NCBI RefSeq assembly: GCF_020882245.1
Contig: NC_083600.1
Coordinates: forward strand, 47,091,019 to 47,155,018
Length of the DNA stretch: 64,000 nucleotides
Reading direction: 5' to 3'
DNA from: Rhopalosiphum padi
Taxonomy: Eukaryota; Arthropoda; Insecta; Hemiptera; Aphididae
The position numbers and the translations under genes were made by a program. Below, piece after piece: positions 47,901 through 62,130 of this stretch. The notes beneath the pieces are model-generated. The model had not been told where the DNA came from, did no database searches, and saw only the letters and a program-made list of their open reading frames with translations. How positions within the stretch are numbered: the first letter of the stretch is position 1; every line of letters starts with the position of its first letter.

Positions 47901-50900
47901 AGATATTTCTCCTGAAAAAAAGTTATTATAATTTTTAATAATAAATGTATATTAAATATTAGTTAATAAATTAAGGTCATTTTATTAGTTAGGTATCGTG
48001 ATTTCAAAATATTTAGTATAAGTTAATTTTTAAAATTTATTGACTTATTGGCTTGGATTAAATTGTAAGTTTTAATTTATAAATTATAGATAAATTTATA
48101 AGTTTAATAAGCTGGGATCAATCAGTTGTTTTTACAAATTTATAATCACAAATGATAAGAGCTACTTTTATCGGTTTTCATCGCGAAACAATAAAAAAGT
48201 AAAACGGATGAAGCAGTGTGCTGTATTGTAGTATTCAGAATATTGAAAAAGAAGCTTTTTACTATTCCAATCAATGATATAAAAACACATATTTTCAACA
48301 ATTCTCACATAAATAAAACATTGTAGGCCATATGTATTGCAAAACACCATAAAAATATACAAAAAATAACAAATACCTGAGATACCTGTAGGCAATAGTT
48401 TTTTAGTTAATTTTTAATATGTACAAAATATATACTTTATACTGGGTAGTTATTTTATTGAAAAACACTCGGTATATAAAATTTATTATAGTTTTTAAAA
48501 ATATTTTTTTTTTTATTTAAATTTCTGTTGAAATAACTTATCTAAACATTATATTTTTGAATTACAGCATCCATATTTAATCTTATATTTTAGAGCATAA
48601 TTCTATTTTGAGTATTTCGATGCATAAAAATTGATAATCGAACGAGTATTCGATGAGTAGAGTGGAGTGGTACAGGATACCCTGTAAAAATGTAAAATAG
48701 TAGTCTACTAATCGGCAGCAAACTGTAACTTAAAATACATATTATTACCAGAGCCTAAAACTTAATGCATTTGCATATTTGTTCAGAAAATAGGTGGGAG
48801 AAATAAGATTTGATACATATATTTAAGTATTGATAAAAATATTTCTCATTTCAAAATTGTTATAAAATATAAAGTGTTTTATTTTCTTCGCATCATGCAT
48901 ATTGTAAATATTTATTCGTTTTTATTGCATATTTTATATGAAAAATGAAATTACATATAATTTATAATTTACTAGTCTTATTTTCGATTTTAATTTATCA
49001 AAATATACCGAAAAATATTTGTGCTTCAGAATATAAAATTAAAAATGTATCCCGTCATTCAAAAAAGTAAAAATCGAGAAAATATCTTATAATAATAATT
49101 TATTATTATTTGAAAATAAAACTTTTTAAGAAATATGTTGTTTTATTCACTGAAAATTACGTAAAAAAATAATTTCTAAAACGAAATTATACAAACGAAT
49201 AAAATTATAAAATAATAATAATATTTACATACTATCTAAATTTTCTAAAAAATAATAATTTCAATTGTTACTACCTATTAATAATAACTATTAAGGTTTA
49301 TTAAGAATTATGAATAATATAGATTTAAAATATTCAGTAATTCTTTAGTAGAGCTACATTCACTTCAAACTGATTGGAGACAATATGTTTAAATTATAAT
49401 CCGAGCGATGAATGTATTGATATAGTAACGATGTGTACGTTTTTTATTTATTATATTATTTGTTTGTGTATAAAATCACTTGTACGGGTTAAGAGTAATA
49501 CTTTCCAATAACTCTCTTAATTAATGGAAAAATTTTATGAAAAGATAAGAATGGATTTTTTAATTTTTTTGTAGCTTATTAATGAATTATTATACGTTTT
49601 ACTGAATATTTATATTAGATTTATCCATAAATGATAATATTTTCAATAAAAAAAATATTTTTAACGTATTAATTATCAAATAAACTGTTACATTTTGTTT
49701 TACTTAATTATTTTTTTAAAATATTTATGTCGATAAAAAATTATTTTATTGGTCAACAATTTAAACATGTATAAAAGGCCCCTTTTAATTTTATTTATAG
49801 TGCTATTAAAAAAACAACTTGATAGTAAGTATAAAACAATTATTTATGAAATTTATAACCTGTAGTTAATAACCTAATAGTTCTATTTGGATCAAAAAAT
49901 TTGATGTTGGATGACAAAAAAAAAATCAGCTTTGTTAAGAACTAATGTCCCGTAAATATTCACCATTTGTCTACTGTTGTTTCAATAATGTTGACTATAA
50001 ACATTACCAGTTAAATAACTGCATAGTAAATAAAATACAACACACCAAATTGTTAAAAGTTGAACGATTTACCACGAATCCATATCGAATTTAAAAAGTA
50101 CATGTTAATTTAAATCAACATAAATCATTGGGAAAGACTAAATTATGATATATTATCGTCCTTGTAGGGTTATACATGTATAGAAATCTTAATTGCTTAC
50201 GATTTGGCATTTAAATAAACCAAACTGTGATTTGAATTTAAAAAAAATCATCAAAATGTGTTTTATCTGTCGTAAACATATCTAATTTTAATTCATGGTT
50301 GCTGACTTAATATTGTTAGCTTTAATCTCATTGTGAAATTAACAATAAACAAATTTAAAGGTAGGAACTTAACATTAGTTATCTTTCGTTGATTTTTTAC
50401 GAACATGAATTATTTATGTGACTTATCAGTATTTATTTATTATAATATTTTAAACACTATACCTCACTTATAAATTTAAATATCGAAAATAACCTACGAG
50501 AGGTACAGTATCAAAAAGCCACCTTGAAGTTTAACGTTTATTTGGTCAATAACTTCTTATATTTAAGCAAACGACACAAAATCTGTTTGTCTGAAAACAA
50601 ATTAGCTATGTTTTACATTTATAAAACAGAAACAACTCATGCGGGTGTCCCGCAAATAAAATAATAATAGAAAAAAGCCTTATCGTAAACATTTCTTTAT
50701 TCAATATTCTTTTAGTAATTTCAATTATAAATTATAAACATTGAAGATTTTGTACATTTGAGACGAAGATCGGCTCACGTAAAAAGAAAAAATATTAAAG
50801 GAGAAGATGAATTATATATTGGTTTTGCATTTAGCATATTATACGAAAATAACTTGATTTAAAAAAAAATCAAATTAACAATTGTTTCTTTTAAAGTACA

Positions 50901-53900
50901 CGCATTTAGGTAATGAAATTTTGAAATATAATAAAAATAAAATTAAAAATATTAATAATATCTACGTACTTCTTATTATATCTAAAAAAATAATTTTAAT
51001 CGTTACTAATTAGTTATAATAAACAATAACTATTAAAATGTATTAAGAATTATCAATTATCAATATTTCAAAATATTTTGTATTTCGGTATAGCAAAGCT
51101 TCTTAAGCTTTAAAATATGATATCTTTTTAGAAAAAAAAAAAAAATATATATCAGGTTTGAATCAATATGTTCTACGGTAGAGTCATTTGGTTGTAAAAT
51201 TATTTTTTTTGCGTAATTAGACATTTTTTTAAATGTATGCCTCTGGAGAAATAAAATTAGGTATTTAGTTTAAACATTAAATTATTAAAATGACGAAAAT
51301 AAGATATTATTTGATAATCTCTAAATAACTTTACAATGAAGATAAACTCTAATGGTATTTAATATTGGAGTTTAGAACTAAACACTTCTAATTATATCAC
51401 AAATAAATAATAGCTGAATTAAATATCAATTTAAAAAATATTATAATTACATACTTAGTTTAACTAAAACAAAAAAAAATCATTAAAATTGTTAGTGATA
51501 AGGCAATAATTGAAAAAAAAAACAATAAATTAAGATGTACATAACAGATAAGATAATTTGTATTTTAAATAATCTGCCAAACCTTAATTATTGTGCATAT
51601 CGGTTTTATAATTTATATTTATTCCAAAATATTGAAAACTATCATCATGTTCAAAAGTGTACGATCCGATTATCAAATCGTTATTTATGGTAGTGTGACG
51701 TGCCACATAAGTACTTAGAGCATATTCCTACTGGATGCAATTTATTTTTTCACAGTTGTATAATGTATTTGAATATAAGCTATATTTAATATGGAGTATC
51801 GATATCGTCATATTCGTATCTACCATAATAATTTGTGTCGAAAACTAACGTTATGTGAATATCTCCATTTATTCGCCGTTGTATCGCGAATTTTCACCCC
51901 AAATTATATTAGCTAACTTTAATAAACTGAACTTCATCAATTTTACACAGAAAAAAAATGAAATTCCATAATGTTGCAGTTAGAAGAATTTTTCTTTTCC
52001 GAAAAACTAAAAATATAAAACACACATTCTTTAAAATTCCCCACTTAGAATCTAAAATTGTAGGTCCTTCATACGTAATGCTTTAACTATATATTCATAT
52101 AAAAAATAAATAATACGTACGGGCTATATCTGAGGACAATACATTTTTAATTAATTTTTAATATATACAAATTTTATGTAATATACGTTTCAAAGGTTAT
52201 ATGATCCTCCCCATCCACATGTCTTGTTACTGTCACATAAAATAACCCTGCACTGGGGCTTAAATATTATTTTGAGCCACTGATTACTAATTTTATTCTC
52301 ATGACTCACAATGGACAGAATAGTCTAGATTGTAAATTATAGAAACATCTTTTCGGATTCTCATTTATTTTTCATAAAATCTATCAAATAATTTTTAATT
52401 GTAATAGGTCATTAATTTATAATTATGCGCATTATATAGTGTAAGTCAACATATCTTATTCTATTCCGATATAAAAGATTTTCTATGTTATTCTTTTTAT
52501 AAATATATCTGAATTGTAAAAATTACTTAACGATATACATCAGGAGAAACAAAATATATAAGAATAATAAATAAATATTTACCAATTGCTTCTAAAAAAT
52601 AAAACATATAATATCGTAGTATTAATAAAATTATAACATTATACAAAATTAAATTTACAATAGTGTTCAATGTGATAATCTAAATTATGAACGGTAAAAC
52701 AAAAAAAATATAAATACCAAATAGATCTGAAAAAAAATTTTAATGTATATAAAAATGAATTAACAATTCGAAAAAGTAAAACTTATATAGGCAATATTAA
52801 ATAAATAACTTAAAAAATAATAATGACACAAGAGCAACATATTTGTTTTTTTTTTTCATTTATGTAGTTTCCTGTTTTTTTTTTTTACGTGATGAATATT
52901 TATAAAATATATTACACGAAACGTACCTATCACATAAAAATATAAAATAAAATTGTATAATGCGCAATTAAATTAAAATAAACAAATTACGTACTAAATA
53001 GTTGTTCTATATACAATAAAAATAATTTTGGTATAAGTAATTAATTTTTAAGGTTAATATAATTAATTTAAATAAACCTTCTAAAACAACATTATTTAAA
53101 TTTAACCTACATACCTATTAAATCTATAAAAAATAAAGTTAAAATATTATATTGTTAATCACATATTATAATAACATAATAAAAATATATTTTATCATTA
53201 TATTATATAAACTAATTCTAATATATAATATTGAATAGAGACAAATAAATATAGATGACATATCTAGCAGAGAGGGTACCCTTAATTTATAAGTTAAAAC
53301 AAACTTCAATAAATCGAAGTATAAAAATATTTAATATTTACTTTTTCCATCGGCTCTATCTATAAAAACAAATATATAATTTATTATTAATAAAACAATT
53401 CTAATACACCAGTAATGTTGTATGATTGATTTTATTTTGTTCTTAAAAATAAAGCAATCCACCAAGATTATAGCTTATAATCTTATAATAATTATTAGTT
53501 ATTTAAATATATCTATATCTCCTGTAGCGTTAAATCTTTTTTACCTACTCAAAAGTAGAAATCGTAATTTGCGTCCATATGCGGGATTTCAATTTTCATT
53601 CAAGATCTATGATCAATAAAATCATAAACCATGACTTACAAACATAGTAATAAAACTCTACCAAACAACATGAAATTCAATAAATTTAAGCCAATTAGAC
53701 ATGTCGATTTAAAATTTATTTGAGATAACAAATACTTACTCCATATAGTTTCTATAAAACAGAGTCATGTATTATTAAACAGTCGAAAATTATTAATAAT
53801 AGTGAATATAAATTAACGTTATTCCTTAATAAAAGTGTACAATTATAAAATATGGATTGAAATCAAATATATAGTCTCAAGACGAACTTTAACGAAACTG

Positions 53901-56900
53901 TTTGATCATATATAGAAGTTTTCACAAACAAAGTATCTATTTTTAATATTTTTTAATTACAAAAGCTCATAAGTATTTTTTTGCCTATTTGATAGATTTT
54001 TTTATTTTATATTTCTTGTTAAACTTGTATAAGCAGAATTTTTCTTGTAATGTTAATTACACCATTATAATTTGTAATATCCCAAATTTTATAATTTCTT
54101 TTTAAAGATATAATTTTAAATGTTTATAAAAAAAAATATTGTGACTAGCATTGACTTAACTAAACACTTATTAGGAATCTCGTATTCAATTAAAAATCGA
54201 AATATAGGTATTTATGGTTAAATTCTAATAAAAAAGATTGTAACTAAACATTGTTGATATCTTTTAATTTGGAAATTAATCACATATTTGAATCTTTTAT
54301 TCAATTTTCAATCATGTATACAACCTAAATCCAATATGCTATGCAAAACCTACTACATTTTTGATAATTGAAGCATATTATCTACTACTTATTGTGTATT
54401 ATAATCATACAAAAAAAAAAAACATTTTCTACTCAGTTCGGTAGATTATTAAGTATACAGGTTCATAACCAATATTAAATTAATAAGAGTGTAATAAACG
54501 TCAACAATGTTGTTAATTAATTAATCAACGTAGGTTATGTGAATTTATATTAATTAAACATCAAAATATGTTTATGGTTAAAAATATTGTTTTTCCTAAC
54601 CATGAAATATACACACATTATATTAATATTTAATTAAAATATGTAATGAAATCTTAAACGGTTTATAGATTATTGGTTCATTATTATTTATTTATCAAAG
54701 TTGATGAATTTAATATTTATTAGTTCAGATATTAAAGTTAAGATTAAAAGCAGTAAACTCTAAATTTATAAAATATTATTTGCTTATCATATTTGTCGAT
54801 TTATATTTCCTAAAAATCATCTATAATTTACTTCATCGAAAAATTTCTATACATACAATCTGTAAACCGTTACAGCATTACAAAAATACTATTGAACTTG
54901 TTTAATAATTAAAACTTAATTAATATATATATATATATGTTGATAATATATACCTGCCGAACTTATAGTAACTATAGATAAATAATGATTGTTTATGATT
55001 AATAAAATAATGATCATTTGTTTTTATACTTATAAAAATATTAGCATAATATATTGAAATAATAATTATATATCGAAAAGGGTTAATGTAATGTTGCGAT
55101 CCAACTAAGGAAATGTGTTTCTTTCTTAAACAATTTTTGCTTAATATACGTAAATATTTATTCGAGTATCGAATTTGGACATTTCAAACAATTACATAAA
55201 TGTCAGGTATGTGTTGGAAGTGAGCGGGATCAAAAATACAATCGTAGGTCAGTCTCCGAATAGCTTGCTCGTTGTGTTGTCGTCGATTTACGTTACGCAT
55301 ACTTGATGTTGGCGGGGCACAATGACGTGATTTTATTTACACGTGAAGATAGTTGCGTATTATGACAATAATACAAACGAATATAATATTATAAAATAAT
55401 AAGTACAAATATAATATAAAAAAGGTATTATTTGCGTTGTAAAAAATAGTAATTGCGACGGTTGACGAGACCAATAAAGTGGTGAGAAGCGTTTTATCGC
55501 CATCGAATAATAAAATATATAATCAGTGACAACACAACGATATGAAAGTCAGTGCTTTAGCACAGCCACATAAAACTATAAATCCACCGTAGTTGGTATT
55601 AAAAATTGTATTTAGTTATTTTCAAATAATTACGAATAGGTTCCATGGCTTTATCTTTTTCCTGATCATCTGTAAATGTAATGTATTAATGTAATACAAA
55701 GCATTAGTCAATTTAAATTGCTTATTTCAACATCGACAGAGGTACTAAAATTTTATGTAATAGGTATTAAGATAACATAATGACGCTCTTGTAACAAAAA
55801 ACAAATGATAGTCAAATTAAATTGTTAGGTGCGTGTTATATTCGGGAAAATATAAATATGAAAGTAAAGCTTAATATTTAATACGAATATTTTATGCAAA
55901 CATGCTAGACAAAATACATACAACATAACAATAGAACCTCACCATGGATCACGTTGACGCGACGTGAAGACAATAGGACTGGTCTCTTAGCGAAACTACG
56001 CCGAAGTCGATGGTGGGTATTGCTTACAAAATTGAACATACGAATTGCATCATGTATTTATCATAATTCGGAGTGTTCGATCAGGACCTAGGTCCTAGAT
56101 AGTTCATTTTGATACGTTTCATACGCGACACGGAGGGTGGTTGATTGGAATGCTCAACATAAGTAGCTCTTCATATATACGGTGGTCGGTGATACACCGA
56201 TACACGACTGAGGACGATTCTTATCAGGGCGAACTTTTTAATAACACGATTGCGGAAGATTATAGTTAATAAATCAAACAATGGACCTCCAAAAATGATA
56301 CGACTGCGGACATATTATGTTGCCAAATTTATAAATAATACTTCAATAATGTGGGCATTTTGAGCGTGTTAAATGTAACAAGTCATTTCTGCAGTATAGC
56401 TAACCGTTGTTATAGTATGATATATTTTTTTTAAATATGGAATACTGTCAAATTATACTAAAAATAATTATAGTATTTAAATAAAATTATTTAGTTATCA
56501 TTACAGAGGGAAAAATATAAATTGAAATATTTATTTCTATTTAGCACTTGTTTTTTTTTTTACCTTTTATTGATTTTTAATTTTTAATATTCTTATGTGC
56601 TTATGTAATTGCATTAATTATATTGTGGACTTTTATAAAAGTGTACACTAAGCGCTTATCATATTTAATTAATTAATTTATAACTTATTTTTATAATCAT
56701 AATATTAAAGATTATGTAGAAATTACAACGTCAATTATCACTTATCGTCATTGGTATTTTTTTATTATTATTAATGTTGCATCGACGATTTAAGATATAC
56801 ATTACGTAATTAAGCATAAATGTTAAACCATGTTATAGGTTATTGATGCTCACTAGAAATCCAAACGATAATCTCATTATCAAATTAATAATCGTCGGCT

Positions 56901-58363
56901 CAATAAACTGCGTCGCACAACTTGGCAACGTTTTACTAATTTCATCAGAATCGTTTTATTGTTTGGGTACAAAATAATAAATAAAAAAATATAATTAATT
57001 TATTATTCTATAAAATAGTCTCAAATATGTCTTTCAAAAAATAATGTAATAGATTTACTATCCCATCTATTATAATAAATTACTTACTCTTAAATCCAGC
57101 AATATCCTTTAGTATATCTGTTAAATTTTTAAATAATTTTAACTCAATATTTATATAAAACAATGCTTCAGTAAGTAGCATGAACAATTGATTAATTTAC
57201 CGCTTCAAAAATATTATATGCTAATAACTAATAATATTTTAACGATAATTATAAAGTACCGAGCTTAGTTTTCAACCGTAAAAAACTAATTCAACTAGAT
57301 TCAATTTGCAATCAGAAACTACCCTTAAAAGTTGAAGATCCAATCATATTTTCACCATTTATTATTAAAAGAATCACACGCAAACACACACAAAAAACAC
57401 ATACAACATTGAAAAATTGACACATTCATCTCTCTGCTCAAAATCAAATATAGCCTACATTACTGTATAGTGTATACTTTATGAATTTAACTAATAGATA
57501 CATACTTCAAATTATTTAAAAAAAAATATTTTATATTTTTCGGTTTAAACAGTTAATATGATACAAAGTGGGTAGGACAGTGATAAATAAATTAAACACA
57601 CACACATATTATCAACATAATTTTCTAATTACTGTAAAAATTTATGAATACGACTAGTCACATTCAATATAGAAAATAACGCAGACGAACAACAAGATTA
57701 ATCCAAGAACTATGATTTTGTGAACCTTTTATTTAAGATATCGATCAGAAGTCTCGACTATCATTTATGAATACATAATATAATACATAAACATTTTATT
57801 ACTTAATATTAAGTTTTAATAAAAGTTATTTTAAGTTTACTAATAATAAATTAAAAAATATTACATTTTAAATCGGCTGAAAAAAAATAATAATTTATTA
57901 TGTAGTGTTAATAATTTTGATATACATTTTTCCACATAAGACTAGATATAATTCAACTATCTCATCGATTATATTGAATGCACTTTTCATATTTAAAAAA
58001 ATTATATTAATTTTTTTCTAAACCGATGTAGAAAAACAATATTAAAATAAAAGTTTATAGGTATCAATATGTGCATATTGCTTGAATAAAATACAAATTT
58101 AAAAAAAATACTTATTATACATAAATAAATTTAACCATACCAGCATAATCCACATTACACATACAATCAAATCCTGAAATAAACAAAATTGCAGGAAATG
58201 GTTTAAGTTATGTACTAATATAAATGTAACAACAATAATTATTATAAAAATAAATACTTTTAAAATCATCAGTATAATTTGAAAAATGAACAATTGTTGG
58301 AAGAACCAAATTTGCAAGAACCGCAAAAGTAATAGTTATAAAGTAAAGCTTAGAAAAATGCAT
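44957..58363 (-). CDS. Gene 1, copy D: secreted micro-exon gene (about 20 exons)
   Basis: Paralogue of gene 1-B with the same exon order. Exons on the minus strand (nt): 58363-58258 (106), 58173-58141 (33), 57117-57088 (30), 55669-55634 (36), 54971-54954 (18), 53751-53740 (12), 53359-53342 (18), 53006-52995 (12), 52726-52718 (9), 52591-52583 (9), 52324-52310 (15), 52129-52121 (9), 51463-51455 (9), 50981-50970 (12), 49244-49233 (12), 48385-48377 (9), 47289-47281 (9), 46152-46144 (9), 45328-45320 (9), 44971-44957 (15). All internal exons are multiples of 3 in phase 1 and the joined frame is open. Exon 2 codes FDCMCNVDYA with a C-x-C motif. The 30-nt and 75-nt exons of B are missing. The 9-nt exon of the 20272 type is duplicated (47281 and 46144). 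The terminal exon seen in A and B is not found here, so the 3' end is undefined. A 15-nt exon at 57631-57617 is possible. Confidence 0.68.
45838..46058 (-). mobile_element. tRNA-derived SINE (D, first)
   Basis: Orthologous to the SINE at 19970-20186, in the same intron position between the 9-nt exons at 46144 and 45320. The B-box region (ggttcaaattcc type) and A-tail are retained. Confidence 0.75.
46959..47194 (-). mobile_element. tRNA-derived SINE (D, second, by duplication)
   Basis: Third copy, within the duplicated block 46.47-47.6 kb. It is the most diverged and has an extra segment of about 20 bp between the A-box and B-box regions (acgatacgtattagaactg). It arose by tandem duplication of the host block, not by new insertion, since the flanks are duplicated too. 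Confidence 0.7.
49900..50330. other. D-specific intron insertion
   Basis: About 420 bp with no counterpart in B around 22910. No inverted repeats, tail or coding signal were identified. Confidence 0.35.
51620..51770 (-). pseudogene. Decayed non-LTR reverse transcriptase fragment (D)
   Basis: Same fragment and intron position as 24560-24740, with further changes. It supports one ancient LINE insertion before the A', B and D copies separated. Confidence 0.55.
52190..52247 (-). CDS. Conserved alternative terminal exon (D)
   Basis: Paralogue of 26067-26124 with the same 58-nt length. Acceptor ccccagtgcag is followed in phase 2 by VILCDSNKTCGWGG and SYNL, then TGA. Conserved residues across copies are the cysteine before SNKT and the GWGG turn. 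How it connects to an upstream exon is unresolved, because the neighbouring micro-exons end in phase 1. Confidence 0.42.
53906..53936 (-). CDS. Candidate short terminal exon (D)
   Basis: Paralogue of 28180-28210. Acceptor ttaaaaatag, then phase-2 reading YFVCENFYI and TGA. The same caution about phase and weak acceptor applies. Confidence 0.25.
55184..55380 (-). pseudogene. Conserved open segment of unknown origin (D)
   Basis: Paralogue of 29522-29713. The last 40 or so codons are open and similar, ending TGA. A one-base insertion near 55310 breaks the frame with the upstream part that is open in B. Confidence 0.35.
58258..58363 (-). CDS. Gene 1-D exon 1: signal peptide exon
   Basis: The ATG is at 58363-58361. 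The exon codes 35 residues plus one base: MHFSKLYFITITFAV, LANLVLPTIV, HFSNYTDDFK. It ends at donor gtattt, in the same phase (1) and at the same length (106 nt) as copy B. The core ITFxVLANLV is identical in both copies, while the segment after it differs. That is a common pattern for secreted proteins whose signal peptide is conserved and mature part evolves fast. The next exon (58141-58173) starts after a tttatttcag acceptor. Confidence 0.8.
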
Positions 58364-58549
58364 TTTAATTATTTGATACGCACAAAGAATATAAATGATG
58401 TGAAAACCTCAAAAAATGAATTGGTAATAAAAATAATTCTCAAGTGCTTTTATAACTGATTCCTTCATAACCTACCATGCAACACATAATAAATAAACAG
58501 TTTACAAATATTTAACAAAAAATATGATATGATGCCATCAACTATTCTT

Positions 58550-60190
58550 TATTTCTTACTAATTGTTGATATTATATTGCGTAAATGTTATATTAACCTA
58601 GTTTTGACATATGTATTATTTTAATTTCCTTACAAAACTTACAACAACCGTTTGTTTGTATAATTATTACAATAAGGTTTTCTTAATATAGTTTTTAAAT
58701 AATATTATTTCGTAATGCTAGTTTATTTTATTTTATTTTTTTATTTTTTTTTATTGAAAAAAAAAATTATTATATTTATAATCTGTATTCACATGTTATA
58801 CAATAAGTAAATTTAATGAGATTTGATTGACAGAAGGGAGAATTAACCCAATGAAAGTTTCCAGTGAAAAGACCTTAGAAAGTGCAGTTAACGAGTTGTG
58901 TCTCGACGAAATTTATCGTACACTAGTTGTGTCCCAATAATAAAGGTGGTTACACGAATAATTGTGTTATGAAGTTTTACACAAGGCGTGTGCTGATAAA
59001 TTCGAACCGATATTTTACATAAGAATAATATACGTATAACATTTATAAAAACGGTATCATTTAAAGTTTGGCTAATATGTCATAATTAATGCTGGAGACT
59101 TCCTTCTCTAAAAATCTTAAAATAAGCATGCATTTATGCACTAAAGAACTATTAAACATGCTATTCAAATTTGTTAATTTTAAAATGTTTTTTTTCTATA
59201 CGAATAAAACCATCATATTAATATCTGAAGTCCAAAATATCGATTTAAAATTAAGTATTTCTTTATAAAATTATAAAACTTACTTCTGTATATAAATAGC
59301 TGTCAAGTATTCACTTATTAATGAAAAATGATCAAATATGAAAAACATGCACCTGTACATTTTAAAAATATACTTGTATAATTACTATGAAATAAATTTA
59401 TATTTTACTTAATAATATCTTTAATGATTATTTAAAAACATGCAAACTCCTAGAAATTTCCAGTTCTAGCCATTTTATTATTAAAAAAAAATTATCATAT
59501 AGTTATTTTTACTTTTTATTTATTTAGACGAAATAAAATTGATTATTATTCAGTTAGATTGATATTTTTAACGATAAAATATGACGATTTTCGAACTTCT
59601 CCTTTTTCGTTTAAAATATAATATATATAACAAAGCTTTAATATTGTAATAAATAAATTTCTTAATGTGAATTTTTAAAAATTGTTTTATTTAAACTTTT
59701 ACTCGATATTTAAAAATAAATCATTTATGTAGTCATTTTATAAATTTAAATTTATATTAATTAGCAAAAACTGGTGTGTAACCTGAAAAACCTAAGGAAC
59801 ACAATTTAGTATTTTTGACATAACTCATTTACAGCCATTTAAAGTTTAATACAACACACCCTCTATACTTATAGAATTGAACCGTGCAAAGATTTTTACA
59901 CCAGGAGTTAGAATAAATCTAAAATACCGAGATATCGGACGTCTAAATTGTTAGCAAAGGACGTTCCCTAACCCTAGGATTTTCATACTTTTGAAAATTC
60001 CGTTATCTACATTTAGTCAAAAATCTATAACCTCTAAGACACACGACTAATATATCCTTAGTTATTACAAACACCACGTCTTATGCAGTAGGTAATATAT
60101 TATAATTTTATAATATAGATAATGAAAAATATACCAAACTTATTCACGATCACGATATCCCAAAAAGTTCAATTTTTTTTTTTGACACGA
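58550..60190. repeat. Upstream flank block next to gene 1-D
   Basis: Collinear with 2790-5640, apart from the MITE at 4206-5260, whose empty site is near 59970-59980. No gene was found. Confidence 0.6.
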
Positions 60191-60891
60191 CTGTAAACAA
60201 TAGAATATTAATCTACAAAAAAAAAAAAAAATAATTTTTCTAAATCATCAGGTTTGTGTAAATGAGGTACTAAGATACTTGAATAATTTATTTTATGGTG
60301 TTCTGCTAGGTTCAGTCTTAGGACTTGTATTTACTCGGTGATTAAAAAATTTAGGAGTATATTTGATTGATTTATAGACGGTAAACGGTAAAAAATTATT
60401 AATTATTAATTATATATGTGTATTAGTTTATGCTGGATTGTATATGCAAATCCACCAAAAATAATTTTTTTACCATCTTTTATTAATTTTACACTATCCA
60501 TTGTTATAAAAGTATGTATTAAAGTATATACACTATACTGTTAACATTTCTATAACACGTGGTTGATTACTAGTGCTATAAATCGTAGGTATACTAGATA
60601 AGTAGTAATGTTACTTGTTAGTTTTATATGGCAATACCCCTAGGCCTTAATTGAGATATCATTGTGTAGGTACATTTGACTATTTGAGTATACAGACCGA
60701 TTAAAACATATTATTTGAAAAAAATAACCAAGCTCAATAAAACATTTTTGTTTAATCATTTTTTTAAAAGTTAATTTAATTTAATTTTAATAATTAATTT
60801 ATATTTAAATAATTTTTTCTAGGACTTTTTTTCTGTTTTTCCGGACTTTTTTTCCTAATATCATTTATGACATTAAGTAATATTTTATCAC

Positions 60892-61532
60892 TAGGGCTCG
60901 GATTTTAAAGCAAATGCTTCTTTTTATATATTTAAGATAAAAATCTAATTTTTATACATAATTCGTTTCACGTTAATCTGATTCGAAATAAACGAATTTA
61001 TTTTTGCTTTTTTTAATATAAATGCTTTTTTTGATTTTTTATTGCTTTCTTCAGTTATTCTAGCTGTGTAATTGTTATTTGTTTGTTACGCTATAGTAAT
61101 TAAAAAAATGTTCATATAATTTATAAGAAATGTCAAAACCCGTAATAAATTATTATATAAAAGTGTTTATTTACTTAATAAGAAATGTGAAAACCCGCAA
61201 TAATGACCGTGACCGTACCATTAGTGCGAAACGTCATTAAATGTAACGATTGAAATGTATAGATTATCGATCTACAGATAGCTTATGGGTCGATAGCTTA
61301 TCGACTATTGCATATAGTTTGTAGAACCTACGCTCAGTATATGGTAGTAAATTCTTTTTTTAATTTAAATTAATTTTTCAATTTTTTTTTATTCAGTTTT
61401 ATAAAATTATAACCTAATTCGTGTTAATTTTTAGTCGTGCTTTTTTTAAAAATAAATATGCTTCATTTTTGCTTTTTTTAAACAATTTTATGCTTTTTTT
61501 GTTATTTATTATGCTTTAAAATCCGAGCCCTA
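60892..61532. mobile_element. Non-autonomous hAT element, 641 bp
   Basis: Terminal inverted repeats TAGGGCTCGGATTTTAAAGC (left) match the right end in reverse complement. The flanking 8-bp duplication is TTTATCAC (60884-60891 and 61533-61540). The ends and the 8-bp duplication are those of hAT elements. The interior is T-rich with repeated tgcttttttt motifs on both sides and no transposase frame. Confidence 0.88.
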
Positions 61533-61829
61533 TTTATCACCTAACAATATGAAAATGGTTATCTGCGCTATTTCACAGTCACTATAAGAAATATGTGTTA
61601 TGGGGTGGTACTTTCGATAAATGTTATGGTTTGCTCTACAATAAACTCATCACTAAGGATAACATTTAAAAAAACTTTTCATTCTATTACTGATATACAT
61701 TATATTACTTATTATATTGAACTAGGAGAAATCTCATGCAAAAGAAGTACTAACAAACCTGTATTTTTTTTTTAGATTTGAGAGTGTCAGCCGATTTAGA
61801 GGTATCAGGCCGTCTATGGTTTCACACAA

Positions 61830-62130
61830 CTTACAACAACCGTTTGTTTGTATAATTATTACAATAAGGTTTTCTTAATATAGTTTTTAAATAATACTAT
61901 TTCGTATTGCTAATTAATTCAATTTTTTTTTTTTATTGGAGCAAAATTTAATATTTTGATAATATGTATTCACATATTATACAATAAGTAAATTGACTAA
62001 GATTTGATTGACAGAAAGGAGAATTTACCAAATGAAAGCATCCCGTGGAAAGCCTTTAGAAAGTGCAGTTAACGAGTTGGTCTCAACGAAATGTATCGTA
62101 CAGTCGTTGCCAAGTCACGATCGATAAGTT
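61830..62130 (+). repeat. Second copy of flank block (58630-58950)
   Basis: cttacaacaaccgtttgttt, tttgattgacagaaaggaga and gaaagtgcagttaacgagtt repeat those at 58640-58900. Around 61545-61700 and 62215-62380 another pair of related stretches (cacagtcactata, tctacaataaactcatc) alternates with it, so the flank is partly tandem. Confidence 0.6.
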
